Shown here: piece by piece, positions 35,237 through 57,988 of the stretch
Numbering within the stretch: the first letter of the stretch is position 1
Layout of the letters: each line of letters starts with the position of its first letter
Assembly (NCBI RefSeq): GCF_038396675.1
Contig: NC_088926.1
Coordinates: 27,652,501 to 27,716,500 of the forward strand
DNA: 64,000 nucleotides
Direction: 5' to 3'
DNA from: Hydra vulgaris
Lineage: Eukaryota > Cnidaria > Hydrozoa > Anthoathecata > Hydridae
Program-made: the position numbers and the translations under genes
Notes under the pieces: generated by a model
Told to the model about the DNA's origin: nothing
The model's input: only the letters and a program-made list of their open reading frames with translations
The model's database searches: none

Positions 35237-37282
35237 TTACAGCATTAACAAAGATAAAACTTCAGGGGTAAGTGTTTTTCCATTTTCAACCTTGTATTTT
35301 TTTAAACAAGTGTTTGATATTACAGGATCACTTCTAATCAACAAGTATTGGTACTGGTTTTTCATAACATTCTTTCTAGATATCTTGGCTGTATGGTTTA
35401 ATCTAGCGTTGCGAATTTCTTTATTTAGAGCCTCTTGTGACTCTTCAGAGAAGTAACCAATTGGCATTTCTAATGCCTCAGATATCTGCACACCATGTTC
35501 CAAGAGTTTATGAACAGTTGGGGGAATCACATACCAGCAATAGTTTTTGAGTATAAGAGCTGTAGTTTCATAGAAATTTTGGCCAAAACTTTCAGAGTTC
35601 AACTCATAACAGGAGCATACTGCTATTAGGATTGTCCTCAATCTAATAATTACATCTACTGCCACTCCCGTTATATCAGCGAAAGTTTCAGCATTTTCAA
35701 ATGCTCTTCTGGCAGTGTTTCCATCGTTAGTGTTGCCAAAACTCTGTTTGGGCATATCAACTATAAGACTTAGCTCTTCTCTAAACCTCATTTACTAATG
35801 CTTTTTCAGCAGGGGATTTGGCAAAGTATTTTTTAATGTCTAATTTGTATCCTAAATGTAAAATATATTCAAAACATCTGAGCCAGCAATGCAGAGTAGA
35901 AAGACCCAAAGATAAAGCTTTTTCATTGATTGGTTTAGATCTAATCAATGCTGGGTTATTAAGTTCAATGGGCTTAGCTCCGCAAACATTACATGATTGC
36001 GAGGACAGAGTGTTAGTGAGGGTATAAACCACTTTACCATCAAACATGGTTAAATCTAGTTTGAACTTAAATGTGATAGTCGTATCCGGTTTGCCTTCCT
36101 CTACTTCTAACTTTACTTCAAACTTGACTAGTCTATTTATTTCTGCTTTTAAAAGTTCATATTCTTTTCTTATCAATTCTTCCGTTTCTTTTTGATATTG
36201 GAGATGGAGGGGTCCACAGTAATGTGTACTAGAGGGCTTTTTATTTAACTATACATTTTTGTTCATGATGGTTAATTTAAGTGGAACAACAGCTGTCTGG
36301 TAAAGACTTTGTTCATTAACTTGGGCCTCATCAATATTTTTATCAGTATATTTTTGTTTATAAACACTTTGATTGGAGGCACTATCAAAACCACCTTTCA
36401 AGTGAAGTAGACCTTTAAACCTCTCCCCAATTTTAACAAACATTCTTATAGAGTCTTGGCATTTCGTAAAAGTTAATATCCTTGTCAGAGTATGATTAAA
36501 CATACCCTGTAGAGAAGTTGAAGCAGATGTTTCTGTCACAATTAAACCCTCAGGATAACATTTGTGTCTCTCATTCTTAATTTCATGAAGTGAAGGATAA
36601 ATATCTGCATTATGTATTATCGATGAATTTGTAATAATTTGATTCTGTTCATCAGAAAGGTCACACTGAATTTTTAAGCTCAAGGCATCTTCAGTTTTCA
36701 TTTTTATCGGAAAATTTATCTTTTTGATCTTACCTTTTTCAGAGTTTGTAACTCTTTTCACTTTTTCTTTTTGCTAGGATTTCTAGTGGCTTTTTTTATT
36801 GAAGCTAATGCCAATGCTTCAGCAGGATGTTCAGCCAATTTGGCAACCTTAAACAAGATAATATTTAATATTTAAGCTTGTAAACTATTTTTTTAACTGG
36901 GTTGAATTTAATTTATTTATTAATACCTTAGATCTTCTGCTTCTATCACCTAAATCTTCCCAGTTCTTGCACTTTCTACCTGAACCTGATGTAACATTTT
37001 TTTTGTTAACAGTATAATATCTTTGTTCAACCAAGTTCGCTCGTGTTCTAAAAGTCTAGAGAAGGTTCTTGCATACTTCCGCAACTTTGATCGGAATTTA
37101 CATTTAAATATTATTAGAGTCTTCTTTAGATTTATCATTTCAGGTTTTTCAATACTTTCATAAAATAGACCCTCCAGTCTACAAAACTCACGTAGAAGAG
37201 CCTCGAGTAAGTTATCATGATTAATTCCTAACTCTTGAATAATAGGAACTAAATGTATTCTTTTCATGTTGAATGTAAGCAA
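35237..37282 (-). pseudogene. Transib (RAG1-like) transposase, nearly intact
   Basis: Reading down from about 37282: an N-terminal helical region; a 79-bp GT-AG intron (36848-36926) joining RSRRSK to VAKLAEHPAEALALAS; the block ADIYPSLHEI and HTLTRI; the first catalytic Asp, probably in LKGGFDSASNQSVYKQ (about 36360-36405); TMFDGKVVYTLTN (about 36010-36050), which may hold the second Asp; the Cys pair CNVCGAKP; and a C-terminal block with GNTNDGNTARRAF and LPIG-type MPIGYFSEESQEALNKEIRN. The Glu in SEESQE aligns with the RAG1 catalytic Glu region. Defects seen: TAG at 36249-36251 and a one-base frameshift near 35785; one upstream frame change is possible. It would cut at its CACAGTG termini in the nucleus. 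Confidence 0.85.
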
Positions 37283-37495
37283 TGAACTATTTTAAGTTAT
37301 TTTATACACAAGTTTTAATTTTAAAACGTGCACTATGCCATCAAACGTTGCATTGGTTTTTGAGGTTTGATAATTAGCTCCATCTGCATGAGCATGAGTT
37401 TTTTTACTAATAGAAACTAAATGTATAATTTGTGTAATGAATGAAAGCAATGAACTAATATTCGCTACTTTATACGGCAAGTTTTAATTAAAAAC
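37240..37495. repeat. Direct duplication of about 85 bp in Transib 5' region
   Basis: Sequence at about 37240-37320 (with GGAACTAAATGTAT and AAGCAATGAACTA) recurs diverged at about 37405-37490. It covers the transposase start region, so the true start codon is uncertain. Confidence 0.6.
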
Positions 37496-38071
37496 AAAAA
37501 AAAAACACAAAATAACCGAAGTATTTGAAAGGTCTTATTTTAATTGGGGCAAGTTTGGGCAAATGATTTTTATTTTTTCTGCTTTTATATATACCTAATA
37601 ATGGGAAAATATTAAAACTACCATGGAATCTAGTGGAATCGTTTAGTTTTTAAACTAAACTCATAATTAAACTAATTTAAAAAAATTAATTTATGACACA
37701 TTTTTGAGATCTCAGTAATGAAAAACTAAAAACAAAATTTATTGTCAAAAATGTTGTTAGTAGTTGCCAAGCATCTTAAACATATGACTTCAAATTAAAT
37801 TTTGAACTGTTTTTACCCATGTCAATCTTAAAAGAGTGACACAAAAGCTAGATTTTTTTGAACGAGTTTTCTGATAAATAAAATAAAATAAATAAATCTC
37901 GGAAAAAGGCGTATAAATTGGTGAAATCTTGAAAATTGTTCACAAAAAAGTTAATTATTGACTTTTAGTGGTATTTAGTAACATTATAATTAAATTAATT
38001 AATTTCCAGCAATACTTTTTTTATGGGTTTTTTTTTGCCGTTTTTTATGGATTTTGACTCACTGAGCGCCG

Positions 38072-40573
<2,502 letters not shown>

Positions 40574-41259
40574 TAATATGTAATATTTTTTCAATTTTTT
40601 TAAAAAAAAGTCTAAGTTGTCAATTTTATGGCCAAAAATTTTTGGTATTGTACTTTCAGGTAACTCTTTGAATTGAGTTATCGATAAAGTTTTTGCCATT
40701 TTTTAAAAAGCGTCTTAAATTGTCAAAAGCTTCATGCAAAAATATTTTGGCGTACTTATGCCAGTTTTTGTTAATTCTTTCGCAGTTGCTATGCATTTAT
40801 GCTTTGTTTACATTTGGCGCACTTATACCAGTTTGCACTTCTGCTAATATGACTACTTCGCACTTATGCGGATTTTCTTGTCTCGCATTTCAGAAGATTT
40901 ATACTTATGCCAACGTTTGCAAATTCTTTCGGCGCACTAATGGTAATACCAGTTTTTGCACAAGATATTTGCGCTTAATTTATGTTTAGTTTCGAATAGT
41001 TGTAGAAAAATGTTCACAACGGCTGTGCGTTTTTGTTGAACAAGAATTGTTGCCCGAATTGATTCGATTCCTTTTTTTGCAATTTACTTTAAAACATAAA
41101 TTTTCTTGCACAACCGACGTTGAGTTATGCAGCACACGCAAGAAAATGTTTCCATTATAAAAACTTTTTGTCGTACAACTGTTATACGGAATTTCTACCA
41201 CTATTAGAAACCAAGCTTTAGCCTCTTCTTACTTCGGTACGTAAAAATGTTGGTCAGAC
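40574..41259. other. No gene recognised
   Basis: Contains loosely repeated GGCGCACTTATACCAGTTT-like motifs at about 40745-40985, probably a degenerate repeat. Nothing coding can be supported. Confidence 0.4.
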
Positions 41260-41521
41260 GCTAAATTTAGTGACGGATCCAGGATTTTTTGGTGGTGGTG
41301 GGGGGGGGGGGGATGTTGATACTAAAAGTGGTTAGCATAATTTTATTGGAAATTACGAATTAAAAGATATCGACTCAGTTTTGATTCGACTGATAGTATT
41401 TGAGTTGTACTATGGGGAGTTAGTTTCTTATATATATAGTTACATTTCCTCGCGAAATAATTACACAGTTTCTTTTTTAGACTAATAGGATTTTGTGTAA
41501 TAAATAAATTAAGTACAAAAT

Positions 41522-43677
41522 CTACAATGCAAAATCGAAACGTCTCTTCTTACTAGCTGCAAATCTATCAATTACGTCGTTTACTTCTAAAGGCATGGTA
41601 TTATAAATATATAATAATGCCCAGCCAGTTAAACGCTCATCATTGGTTCGGTTACGCAAAGGACTTTTTAAAATTTTCATGGCGCTAAAGCTCCATTCAG
41701 CTGTACATGTTGTGATTGGAATGGTAGAGAAAATCCAAAGAAGTGTCTTGATGGTTGCCAATCTATAAAATAAAATTAACAGAGTAAGTTAATAAGCAAC
41801 AGAGATTTAAACTGATATAGTATTTCTATTTTATAAATTATACCTATCAGGAATTAGATCTAAAGCTGCTAATAAAGTTGAAGGATGGCTTTGCATATGC
41901 GAGCAAAATTCTTTCCACTCAAAATATTCATTATGAATAGTTTCCTCGCCTCGATACCCAATTACAGAAGAAAACATTCTTACAGTTTCAACCACATCAG
42001 TCTAACTATGTTGAGAAATCACTGATGGTAACAGAGCAGACATTTTCATAACTAGTTGCTGGTGGTTTGAAAACCGTGCATCCATAGATTGAATCACTGA
42101 ATCTAGGTACGAAAACCAAATAGCTCTTTTATAATATTGGCATGCATTTTCAGCAGGGATATTGTTTCTATGCAATTGCCTACATACGGCACGAGGAGTC
42201 TCTAAAGCTATATTTAAAGCATTTGCTAAATAATTAGCGTTGTTGAATGGGCCAAAATCAGCATTCATCCATATTTCATTCTCATCACAGCGCCATGTTA
42301 AAAGTGACTTTTTCACAAAGTTTATGGAATTTAATGCACCAATGAGATCGTTATTGACTGTTTGCAATAATTTAGACAATGTTGCTGTTAATGCCATAAC
42401 TTTTTTGGCGCAAACAAAGTGCTACAATAAAATCGGATCATACAGGCACCTTAATAGACTTCTTGCAGTGTCTGCAGTTTTACTGTCAAGTTTATTAACA
42501 ATTTCCTCCAAACATTTTACAATATTAATGAAATTTTGATAGAAAATAAGTAAGCGATCATGCCTCTCAACAAAACGTGTTTCACTAAAACTTTCTAAGC
42601 ATGAAATAGAACTTCCCGAGTCTTGCAAAAACTTTTCTAATATCTCCCTTCTTTTAATAGAATCGTTTATAAAAGTTGTGCATTTCTTAACTGTACTAAA
42701 CATATCCCTTATTTCTGGTACAGAACAAGTAGAATTTAAAACTAAGTTCAGGACATGGCTACTGCAATGTACAAAGACTGCGGATGGAGCCACCTTTCTT
42801 ACGTGCTCCTGGACACCATTATAACAGCCAGACATAGCTGATGCGCCATCATAAATTTGACCTACTAAGTAAGTTAGGTCAAGACTATGTCCTTTCAGAG
42901 TTTGAATAATTAGTTCATCTAACCCTTTACCACTAAGATCATTAGCTTTCTTAAAGTTTAAAAATTCTTCTCTGATAGTATGAAAACCATTTATCAAACA
43001 TACAAAACGAATACATACACATAACTGCTCGTGATGAGAAACATCAGTAGTTTCATCTGCAATCACCGAAAAGTACTTAGCAATTTTAGCCTCTTTAATT
43101 ATTTTTTCTGTTATAATTTGACCACAAATGTCTATTAGTTCATTTTGAACCGTTTTTGAAATATATGTTGCATTTTTTCCTGAACTTTTTAAATACTGTT
43201 CTAAAACTTTGTCTCCAGCATCGACCCGATAAGCCAACAGTGCTTTGAAGTTTCCATCTGACCAAGGTATACCTTCTGTGGGTTCTTCCCACCCTTCATT
43301 GTATATGGATATTTGAAAGAAGAATCCGGCATCCAATGTTCAGTCATCAATTTCTTTTTTTCAAAATCATTGAGTTTTTTCACATATTCAATATTTCTTA
43401 CGTCACCCGAAAAAACACAAGCAATATCATTACTGGCTGGATGAGAATTATCTTTATATGCCTCGTTATCGGTTTCTATTAACATCGTTTGAATAGGTGT
43501 ACAAGAAAGAGATTGCGAGAGGACGTCGGTTAGTTCAAAAGGTTTATTAATACTGCAATCAAACACAGGTAAAGCTACAGAAATGCAAAGTGTGTTATCG
43601 AAACAAAAAGTAGGTTTTTTAATCAAAAAATCCGTAATGAAAAGCCTAGGTTTCCTCAGCGGTCGTTCTTTGCTCAT
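41522..43677 (-). pseudogene. hAT transposase (TTF zinc finger / DUF4371 / dimerisation)
   Basis: It starts [17 protein letters not shown] (43677). N-terminal region with FSGDVRNIEYVKKL and EHWMPDSSFKYPY (TTF-like finger). DUF4371/RNase-H core (42422-43336) with YFSVIADETTDVSHHEQL and GQIYDGASAMSG, then VHCSSHVLNLVL. Helical insertion with R-F-V-E-R-H. C-terminal dimerisation region TCTAEWSFSAMKILKSPLRN (41522-41761). An 81-bp GT-AG intron (41763-41843) joins LIPDR to LATIKTLLW. Defects: a frameshift near 43260-43330, TAG at 42422-42424 before HFVCAKKV, and TAG at about 42002-42004. The frame is otherwise open, so decay is recent. Confidence 0.92.
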
Positions 43678-43696
43678 GGCAATCTCAATCTAGAAT

Positions 43697-43809
<113 letters not shown>

Positions 43810-44225
43810 GTTTAAACTTACCTTAAAATTTAAATGTTTTCTAAAGTTTTTAAGTGCGAAAAAAGATAAAGTGCCAGAAAGTAAAATTGTGCGGCGCAAT
43901 GGCGCCGGCGCAATCTTTTTTGTATGGTTAAATCAAAGTGAAAAAAAAATGAATGAAACATTAGGCATTTCTTATGGAAGAATTTAAGATCAAGAGCGCC
44001 GATTATTTCAGTAGTTTCAATATTTTGATTATTTCAGGGTATGTATTTTCTGGTGGGGGGGGGGGATGCATACCCCATCCCCCCCCCCCCTGGATCCGTC
44101 ACTGGCTAAATTGGATTAGTCTTTGTGGCTATTTATGCTAAGCCAAAATTATTTTTGGATATAAGAGAATTGTAAAGCAAAATAAAGCATAAAATAATAA
44201 TAATAAAAAAGTATATAAATCTATA

Positions 44226-47200
44226 AGGCTGGCGCAGATGTATTTTTAATACATTGTTTCCAGTTTAGGATGTTGAATGCTGGATCTTCTTGACTCAATG
44301 CGTGGGTATTGCTTGTGTCTCTGTTTTATGACTAGGCAACTCATTCTATTATCTCCTAATGAGGGTACAGCTCTAAAACTCACTTTTATGGTTCTGACGC
44401 CGGCTGGTAGTCAGGTTTCCCGAACTCTGTGGTAGCTCTCAGAGAGGCTGATTCAATCAACAGCTGAAAAATATCAAAGTATTAACAGTGCCATGTTGCG
44501 CATGGATGGCATCCCTGTTTGTACTTTTGGTGCCCATTGCAAAGGCCACATTTTGAGCCCTTTGTTACGGCTTAGGGTTTATTAGTAGTAATGAGGCAAT
44601 TGCTTGGGCTATTAAGCAGTGTTCTGAGTACTATTTATGCTTTGAGTCAAGTTCTTCAATCTAATTTTAAAATGAATAAAGTCACAAAAACTGCAAAACA
44701 CAAAAAACCATCATCATCACCAAGTTCTCTAAACCTATCATTCACTAATATTCGTGGTACTCAAAGTAATTTTTCTTCTGTTGAGTCTTATCTCATGCAA
44801 AGTTCACCAAACCTACTTGCTCTTTGTGAGACTAATTTGAGTTCGGCTGTCTCATCTTGTGATTATAGTGTTGATGGTTATCTGCCTCTAATTCGTAAAG
44901 ACTCCAATAGTCACATGCTTGGCCTGGGCATTTACATTCATAAGAATTCACCCATTTGTCGTGAAACTAGGTTAGAATCCACAGACTATTCTTTCATGTT
45001 CTTTCGTTTAGCACCACTTCACTCTATTGCCTTTCTTTTTGTTCTATATCGCTCTCCTTCATCTCAAGACTACACTCTTTTTGACATTATTTCTGATCAT
45101 ATTGACCAAGCCCTCTCTCTTTATCCATCAGCTAATATAGTTGTTGTTGGTGACTTTAATGCTCACCACTCTGAATGGCTTGGCTCTAGTGTCAGTGACT
45201 CTGCAGGCATTAAAGCCCACAACTTTTGCCTTTCTCAATCCCTGACTCAAATAGTCAACTTTCCAACTCGCTTTCCTGACAACCCGATTCATTTACCTTC
45301 TCTACTCGACTTATGTCTTGTTTCTGATCCTAGTCAGTGCTCAGTTTCTCCACATTCACCTTTACGTTCTTCTGACCACAGTTTGATCTCTCTATAACTA
45401 ATATCTCATTCTTCTTCATCATCTGAATCTCCCTATTATCGAACCTCTTACAACTACAGTAAAGCTGACCTCTCTTGTATGGTTCAGACTTTGTCACCTC
45501 ACCTAAAGACAAATCCAAATTGTTTGCTAAAAACTTTTCATCAATATTATCTCTTGATTCCACTAGTTGCGTTCTACTTGATATTGCCAACAAACAGGTT
45601 GATCCATTGCTTGACATTCATATCACTTCAGCATCTGTATCTAAAGTGATTTCCTGCCTAGACTCTTCTACAGCTTGTGGCCCGGACAACATACCTGTTA
45701 TTGTCATGCAGAAGTGTTCTCCGGAGCTGTCATTCATACTCTCAAAACTATTTAACAAGTGCTTATCAGAGTCTTGTTTTCCAGCCTGCTGGAAAACGGC
45801 ATCTGTTATTCCTATTTTCAAAAATTCTGGAGAGCGATCTGATTCGTCTAACTACCGTCCCATAAGTCTTCTTCCTATCATTAGCAAGGTTTTTGAATCT
45901 TTAATTAACAAACACTTAATTTCTCATCTTGAATCTAATAACTTACTTTCTGACCATCAATATGGATTTCGATCTTCTCGTTCTACAGCTGATTTGTTAA
46001 CAGTAATAACTGACAGGTTTTATCGTGCTTTAGATGAAGGTGGAGAGGTTAAGGCCATCGCTCTTGACATTTCAAAAGCTTTTGATAAAGTTTGGCATGC
46101 TGGTCTTCTCCATAAGCTTTCTTCTTATAGTGTATCTGGCAACATCTTTAAGATCATTGAATCCTTCCTTTCCAATCGTAGCATAAAAGTTGTCCTCGAT
46201 GGACAACACTCTTCTTCTTATTCTGTAACTTCAGGGGTTCCTTCAAGGTTCTATCCTTGGCCCTATACTCTTTTTAATTTACATTAACGATCTTCCAGAT
46301 ATTCTCACATCTAAGGTGGCATTGTTTGCAGATGATACTACCATTTATTCTTGTCGTGATAAGAAACCAACACCCTATGATTGCTTGGAGGGGGCATTTG
46401 AGCTTGAAAAGGATCTCACTTCTGCTACAGCATGGGGATCACAGTGGCTGGTGAACTTTAATTCAGATAAAACTCAATTATTTTCAGCCAATCGTTATCG
46501 CAATAATTTAGATCCTCCTATATTTATGAACGGTGATGTACTCGATGAGTCACCTACTCTTCATCTTCTAGGATTAACTCTTACTTCCGATCTTTCTAGG
46601 AAACCATATATCAAATCAGTTGCAAAATTAGCATCTGCTAAGGTTGCATCTCTTTATTGAGGTCGTCACTTTCTTACTTCGGATTCTATTCTCTATCTCT
46701 ATAAATCTCAAATCCGGCCTTGTATGGAATACTGTTGCCATATCTGGGGCGGATCTTCTAATGATGCCCTTTCTCTTTTAGACCAGGTGCAAAAACGTAT
46801 TGTAAACATAGTTGAACCTGCTCTTGCAGCCAATCTCCAACCATTATCACATCGTCGTAATGTTGCTTCTCTTTCTCTTTTCTACAAATACTATAATGGG
46901 CACTGATCTAAAGAGTTAGCGTCTCTTGTGCCATCTACTAAAATTCATTCTCGTGTTATTCGTCATTCAATTAAGTGTCATCCTTTTTCTGTGACTGTTC
47001 CTAAGTGCTCCAAAAACGCTTATTCGTCTATTTTTTTTCCTCGAACATCAGCTCTTTGGAATTCGCTTTCTTCATTCTGCTTTCCTGATTCATATAATTT
47101 GCAATCTTTTAAGTCGTCCGTCAATCGTTATCTTGCTCTACAATCTTGATCTTTTCTCTTTCAGTAACTTCCAACTTTAATTAGTGGCTGCTTGCAGCCT

Positions 47201-47238
47201 TGTTGGAAGCAAAGATGTTTTAAAAAAAAAAAAAAAAA
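44226..47238 (+). mobile_element. LINE copy 2 (jockey/CR1-type), with 5' UTR and poly(A)
   Basis: It begins TAAGGCTGGCGCAGATGTAT; the same start is seen inverted at the end of copy 3 (about 52855), so this is the true 5' end of the family. It ends in GATGTTTT plus about 18 A. The order is 5' UTR with a short leader, an endonuclease domain, and a reverse transcriptase. An internal deletion between endonuclease and RT (near 45470) is inferred from protein continuity with copy 3. The poly(A) ends about 270 bp upstream of the NSMCE1 start codon, in the same orientation. Confidence 0.92.
44591..47149 (+). pseudogene. LINE endonuclease/reverse transcriptase polyprotein, broken
   Basis: AP-endonuclease domain 44741-45397: LALCETNLSS, VVVGDFNAHHSEWLG, and RSSDHSLISL at its end. 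A TAA stop follows at 45396-45398, where copy 3 has AAA. RT domain 45475-46906: NYRPISLLPIISKVFE, DHQYGFRSSRSTADLL, ALDISKAFDKVWHAGLLHKL, TSGVP, then FADDTTIYS. One extra T at about 46242, compared with copy 1, shifts the frame between the palm segments (GVP-QGS). Later stops: TGA at 46658-46660 (copy 1 has CAA there) and TGA at 46904-46906. It cannot make a full protein. Confidence 0.9.
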
Positions 47239-47511
47239 ACACAATAACGACCAATGAGTTTATGGTCTGATTTGAGATTAATCAGATCCGATCTGGTCCG
47301 CTGTGTAAAAGTGTGAAAATCGAAGTAATTGGTCGCAATTTTGTTTAACTTTCAGTAATTATTTACCGTTGTAATTGGTCACTTGCTAGCCATGCTGCTA
47401 TAATAATAATAATACGTTAAGCCGGCGTGATTTCTATTTCATTCATATTCTTGTTGATGTATAGTTTTAGTTTTAGAACAAGATTACTATATGTATATTT
47501 AGTTTTATAAC
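47239..47511 (+). promoter_or_regulatory. Short upstream region of NSMCE1
   Basis: About 270 bp between the poly(A) of LINE copy 2 and the NSMCE1 ATG. It is less AT-rich than average near 47280-47340 (TCAGATCCGATCTGGTCCGC), with (TAA)n at about 47402-47414. It must hold the promoter or a trans-splice acceptor for the gene, but no specific element is recognised. Confidence 0.35.
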
Positions 47512-54521
<7,010 letters not shown>

Positions 54522-54804
54522 GTAAGAGTATTTTTTAATCTTTTTTTAAGATTATTATTTTTAGTTGATTTATTCTTTTTCATCATAATGCTAGGGATAC
54601 TCAAGTAAACAAAATTTTTTTTATTGCAAACAACAAAAACAATATATCAGTAAAATTATGTCAGCAATGGTTATTTATCTAAACATTCTTGATTCAAACT
54701 CTCTAGAAAAATTATTAAAAAGAGTGTAAGATTTGATAAGTTTCAGTATACATTTAGATTGCTTTTTTAAAAAAACATTTGATTATTTTATAATCAGCAG
54801 TATA

Positions 54805-54925
<121 letters not shown>

Positions 54926-54926
54926 T

Positions 54927-56045
54927 CAGGGGTCGAAACATCGGCCCCCCCATGCTATTTTTGAGACCTGATTTATTTAAATTTTACTCCACCACAAAAA
55001 TGGACAACCTGTATTTTCTAAAAGAGGCAGAGATAAATAGTTGTCTATTTCTTGAGTAATTGCAGACCTTAATATTGTTTGCTTCTTAATTATGTCAGCA
55101 ACTTCAATATCTATTAGTTCTCTTTCTGCCTCGAAACGTTTTTCACTCTGCTTTCTTCCAGTTCTCATTAAAGCTACATCTTTAAAACAATCATCAATGG
55201 TAATAAATCCAGTAGAGGCTGGAATCCAGTAGAGGCTGGAGCTTTTACTATTGGAAGATTGTCGGAGTCAGAGTCAACAACATCTTGCGCTCCTTGCATT
55301 TCTTTTCATGCTTCTTCAATCCACTCTGTTATTTTCATCTGCATGTTGATAAAGTAATTTATATTGTGGATCCAAAAATGTTGATACACATAACATTTTA
55401 TTAAGCAAAAATTTATCAAGTCTTTTAGTAACAGATTTTATTAGTTCATCAATCATTGTCATAATCCCAGTGTATTTATCACTTGATCAAGCTTTTTGTA
55501 ATAAAACTTTTAATGCAAGAACAGATGGTATAATTTTTGCCCAAGTTTCGTCCCTCCTACCACATCTTTTTGTTAAGTATTCAAATGGAGCAAGAATGTA
55601 AACAAGTTTTTTGACTATTCCCCATTGATAATTAGTAGGAAGTTTATTTTCATCAAACTCTGCTGCATAAGTGGCCAAAGGAACTTTTTGTTCAAACTTT
55701 CTTTGTAGCATTTCAAATGAACTGTTCGAGCGAGTTGGAACATCTTGTTTCATTTTGTGAGGTTCAGTACTTAGTTGCTGCTGAATTGATTTTAATTTTG
55801 CACATGCTATTGGTGAATGATTAAAATGTGTCGTTATTCCTCTGCATAAAGTTAAAATTTCCTTGATGGTTTTTTGGCTAAGTTGAGTCATGAATACATA
55901 GCTGCAAAGTATGGATAAAGCATGGAATTGATGTCACTCCACTGTTTTTTATTGCAGCCTTCATATTGCTTGCATTATCGGTAACAGTAAGATGAATTTT
56001 CGTAACAATGATCCTCAAATCAAACATTTTAGAATAATTTTCTGG
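54927..56045 (-). pseudogene. hAT (BED-type) transposon relic
   Basis: It begins with a TIR-like CAGGGGTCGAAACATCGGCC. Minus-strand frames: VTDNASNMKAAIKNSG and PCFIHTLQLCIHDS (about 55885-56020), then SQKTIKEILTLCRGITTHFN (55830-55890). PTRSNSSFEMLQRKFEQK follows, where the family has R-W-N-S and Trp is now Ser (TCG for TGG). Last come AKIIPSVLALKVLL and the C-terminal ITQEIDNYLSLPLLENTGCP (about 55000-55070). This is the hAT core with DNA-x-NM, C-x-H-x-L-x-L and RWNS landmarks. Frames are broken and the 5' end is lost. Confidence 0.75.
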
Positions 56046-56094
56046 TGTCTATTTGCACAAAACTCAAAAGTATTCAGCATTGTGGAAAGTCTGC

Positions 56095-57214
<1,120 letters not shown>

Positions 57215-57227
57215 GAAAAGAAACTTT

Positions 57228-57472
<245 letters not shown>

Positions 57473-57861
57473 GTACAAAATATTTATGAACTCATTTTTA
57501 ACCATACTATAAACGACATGTTTATTTATTATAAAATATATTATGACATGTATATATATTTATATTTATATTTATGTATAAAACATGTTTATATATTAAA
57601 CATTTTGAAGACAAAATATTTTTATTTATTATAAAATATATTATGACATGTATATTAGGGTGATTCAGATTGTAATAGAAAAAAAAAAAAGTTCACAAAA
57701 AGCATTCTCCTCGAGGTTGCCTGTGTTTCTTTATCTTCTAGGATCATGTGTACCAAAAATTAGACTAAAAGAAGCAGTTTTAGGGGTTGCCATGTTTTAT
57801 AAGATGAATTAACCATTGGTAAAATTTTGTGATTCTCTCAAATTTTGCAAATTTGTTTTTT

Positions 57862-57963
<102 letters not shown>

Positions 57964-57988
57964 CAATATATTTTGAATAGAAATTAAT

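Larger units (their letters stand above)
34709..38066 (-). mobile_element. Full-length Transib transposon with CGCCG TSD
   Basis: A 3358-bp element. The left terminus is CACAGTGAGTCAGAAAGGTG, followed by AAAAAACGGC. The right terminus, inverted, is CTCAGTGAGTCAAAATCCAT, followed by AAAAAACGGC. It is flanked by exact 5-bp GC-rich duplications CGCCG at 34704-34708 and 38067-38071. A heptamer like the RAG recombination signal (CACAGTG) plus a 5-bp GC-rich duplication are hallmarks of Transib. The minus-strand transposase is RAG1-like. The non-coding left part holds a cluster of ACGCGT sites (34834-35034). Confidence 0.93.

Noticed and set aside
36100-36110. Transib relic as a domesticated host RAG1-like gene
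   Set aside because: Exact TIRs and CGCCG duplications surround it and the frame is broken, so it is a transposon copy, not a host gene.
45330-45821. Two minus-strand ORFs (95 and 67 codons)
   Set aside because: Antisense shadows of the LINE endonuclease/RT region.
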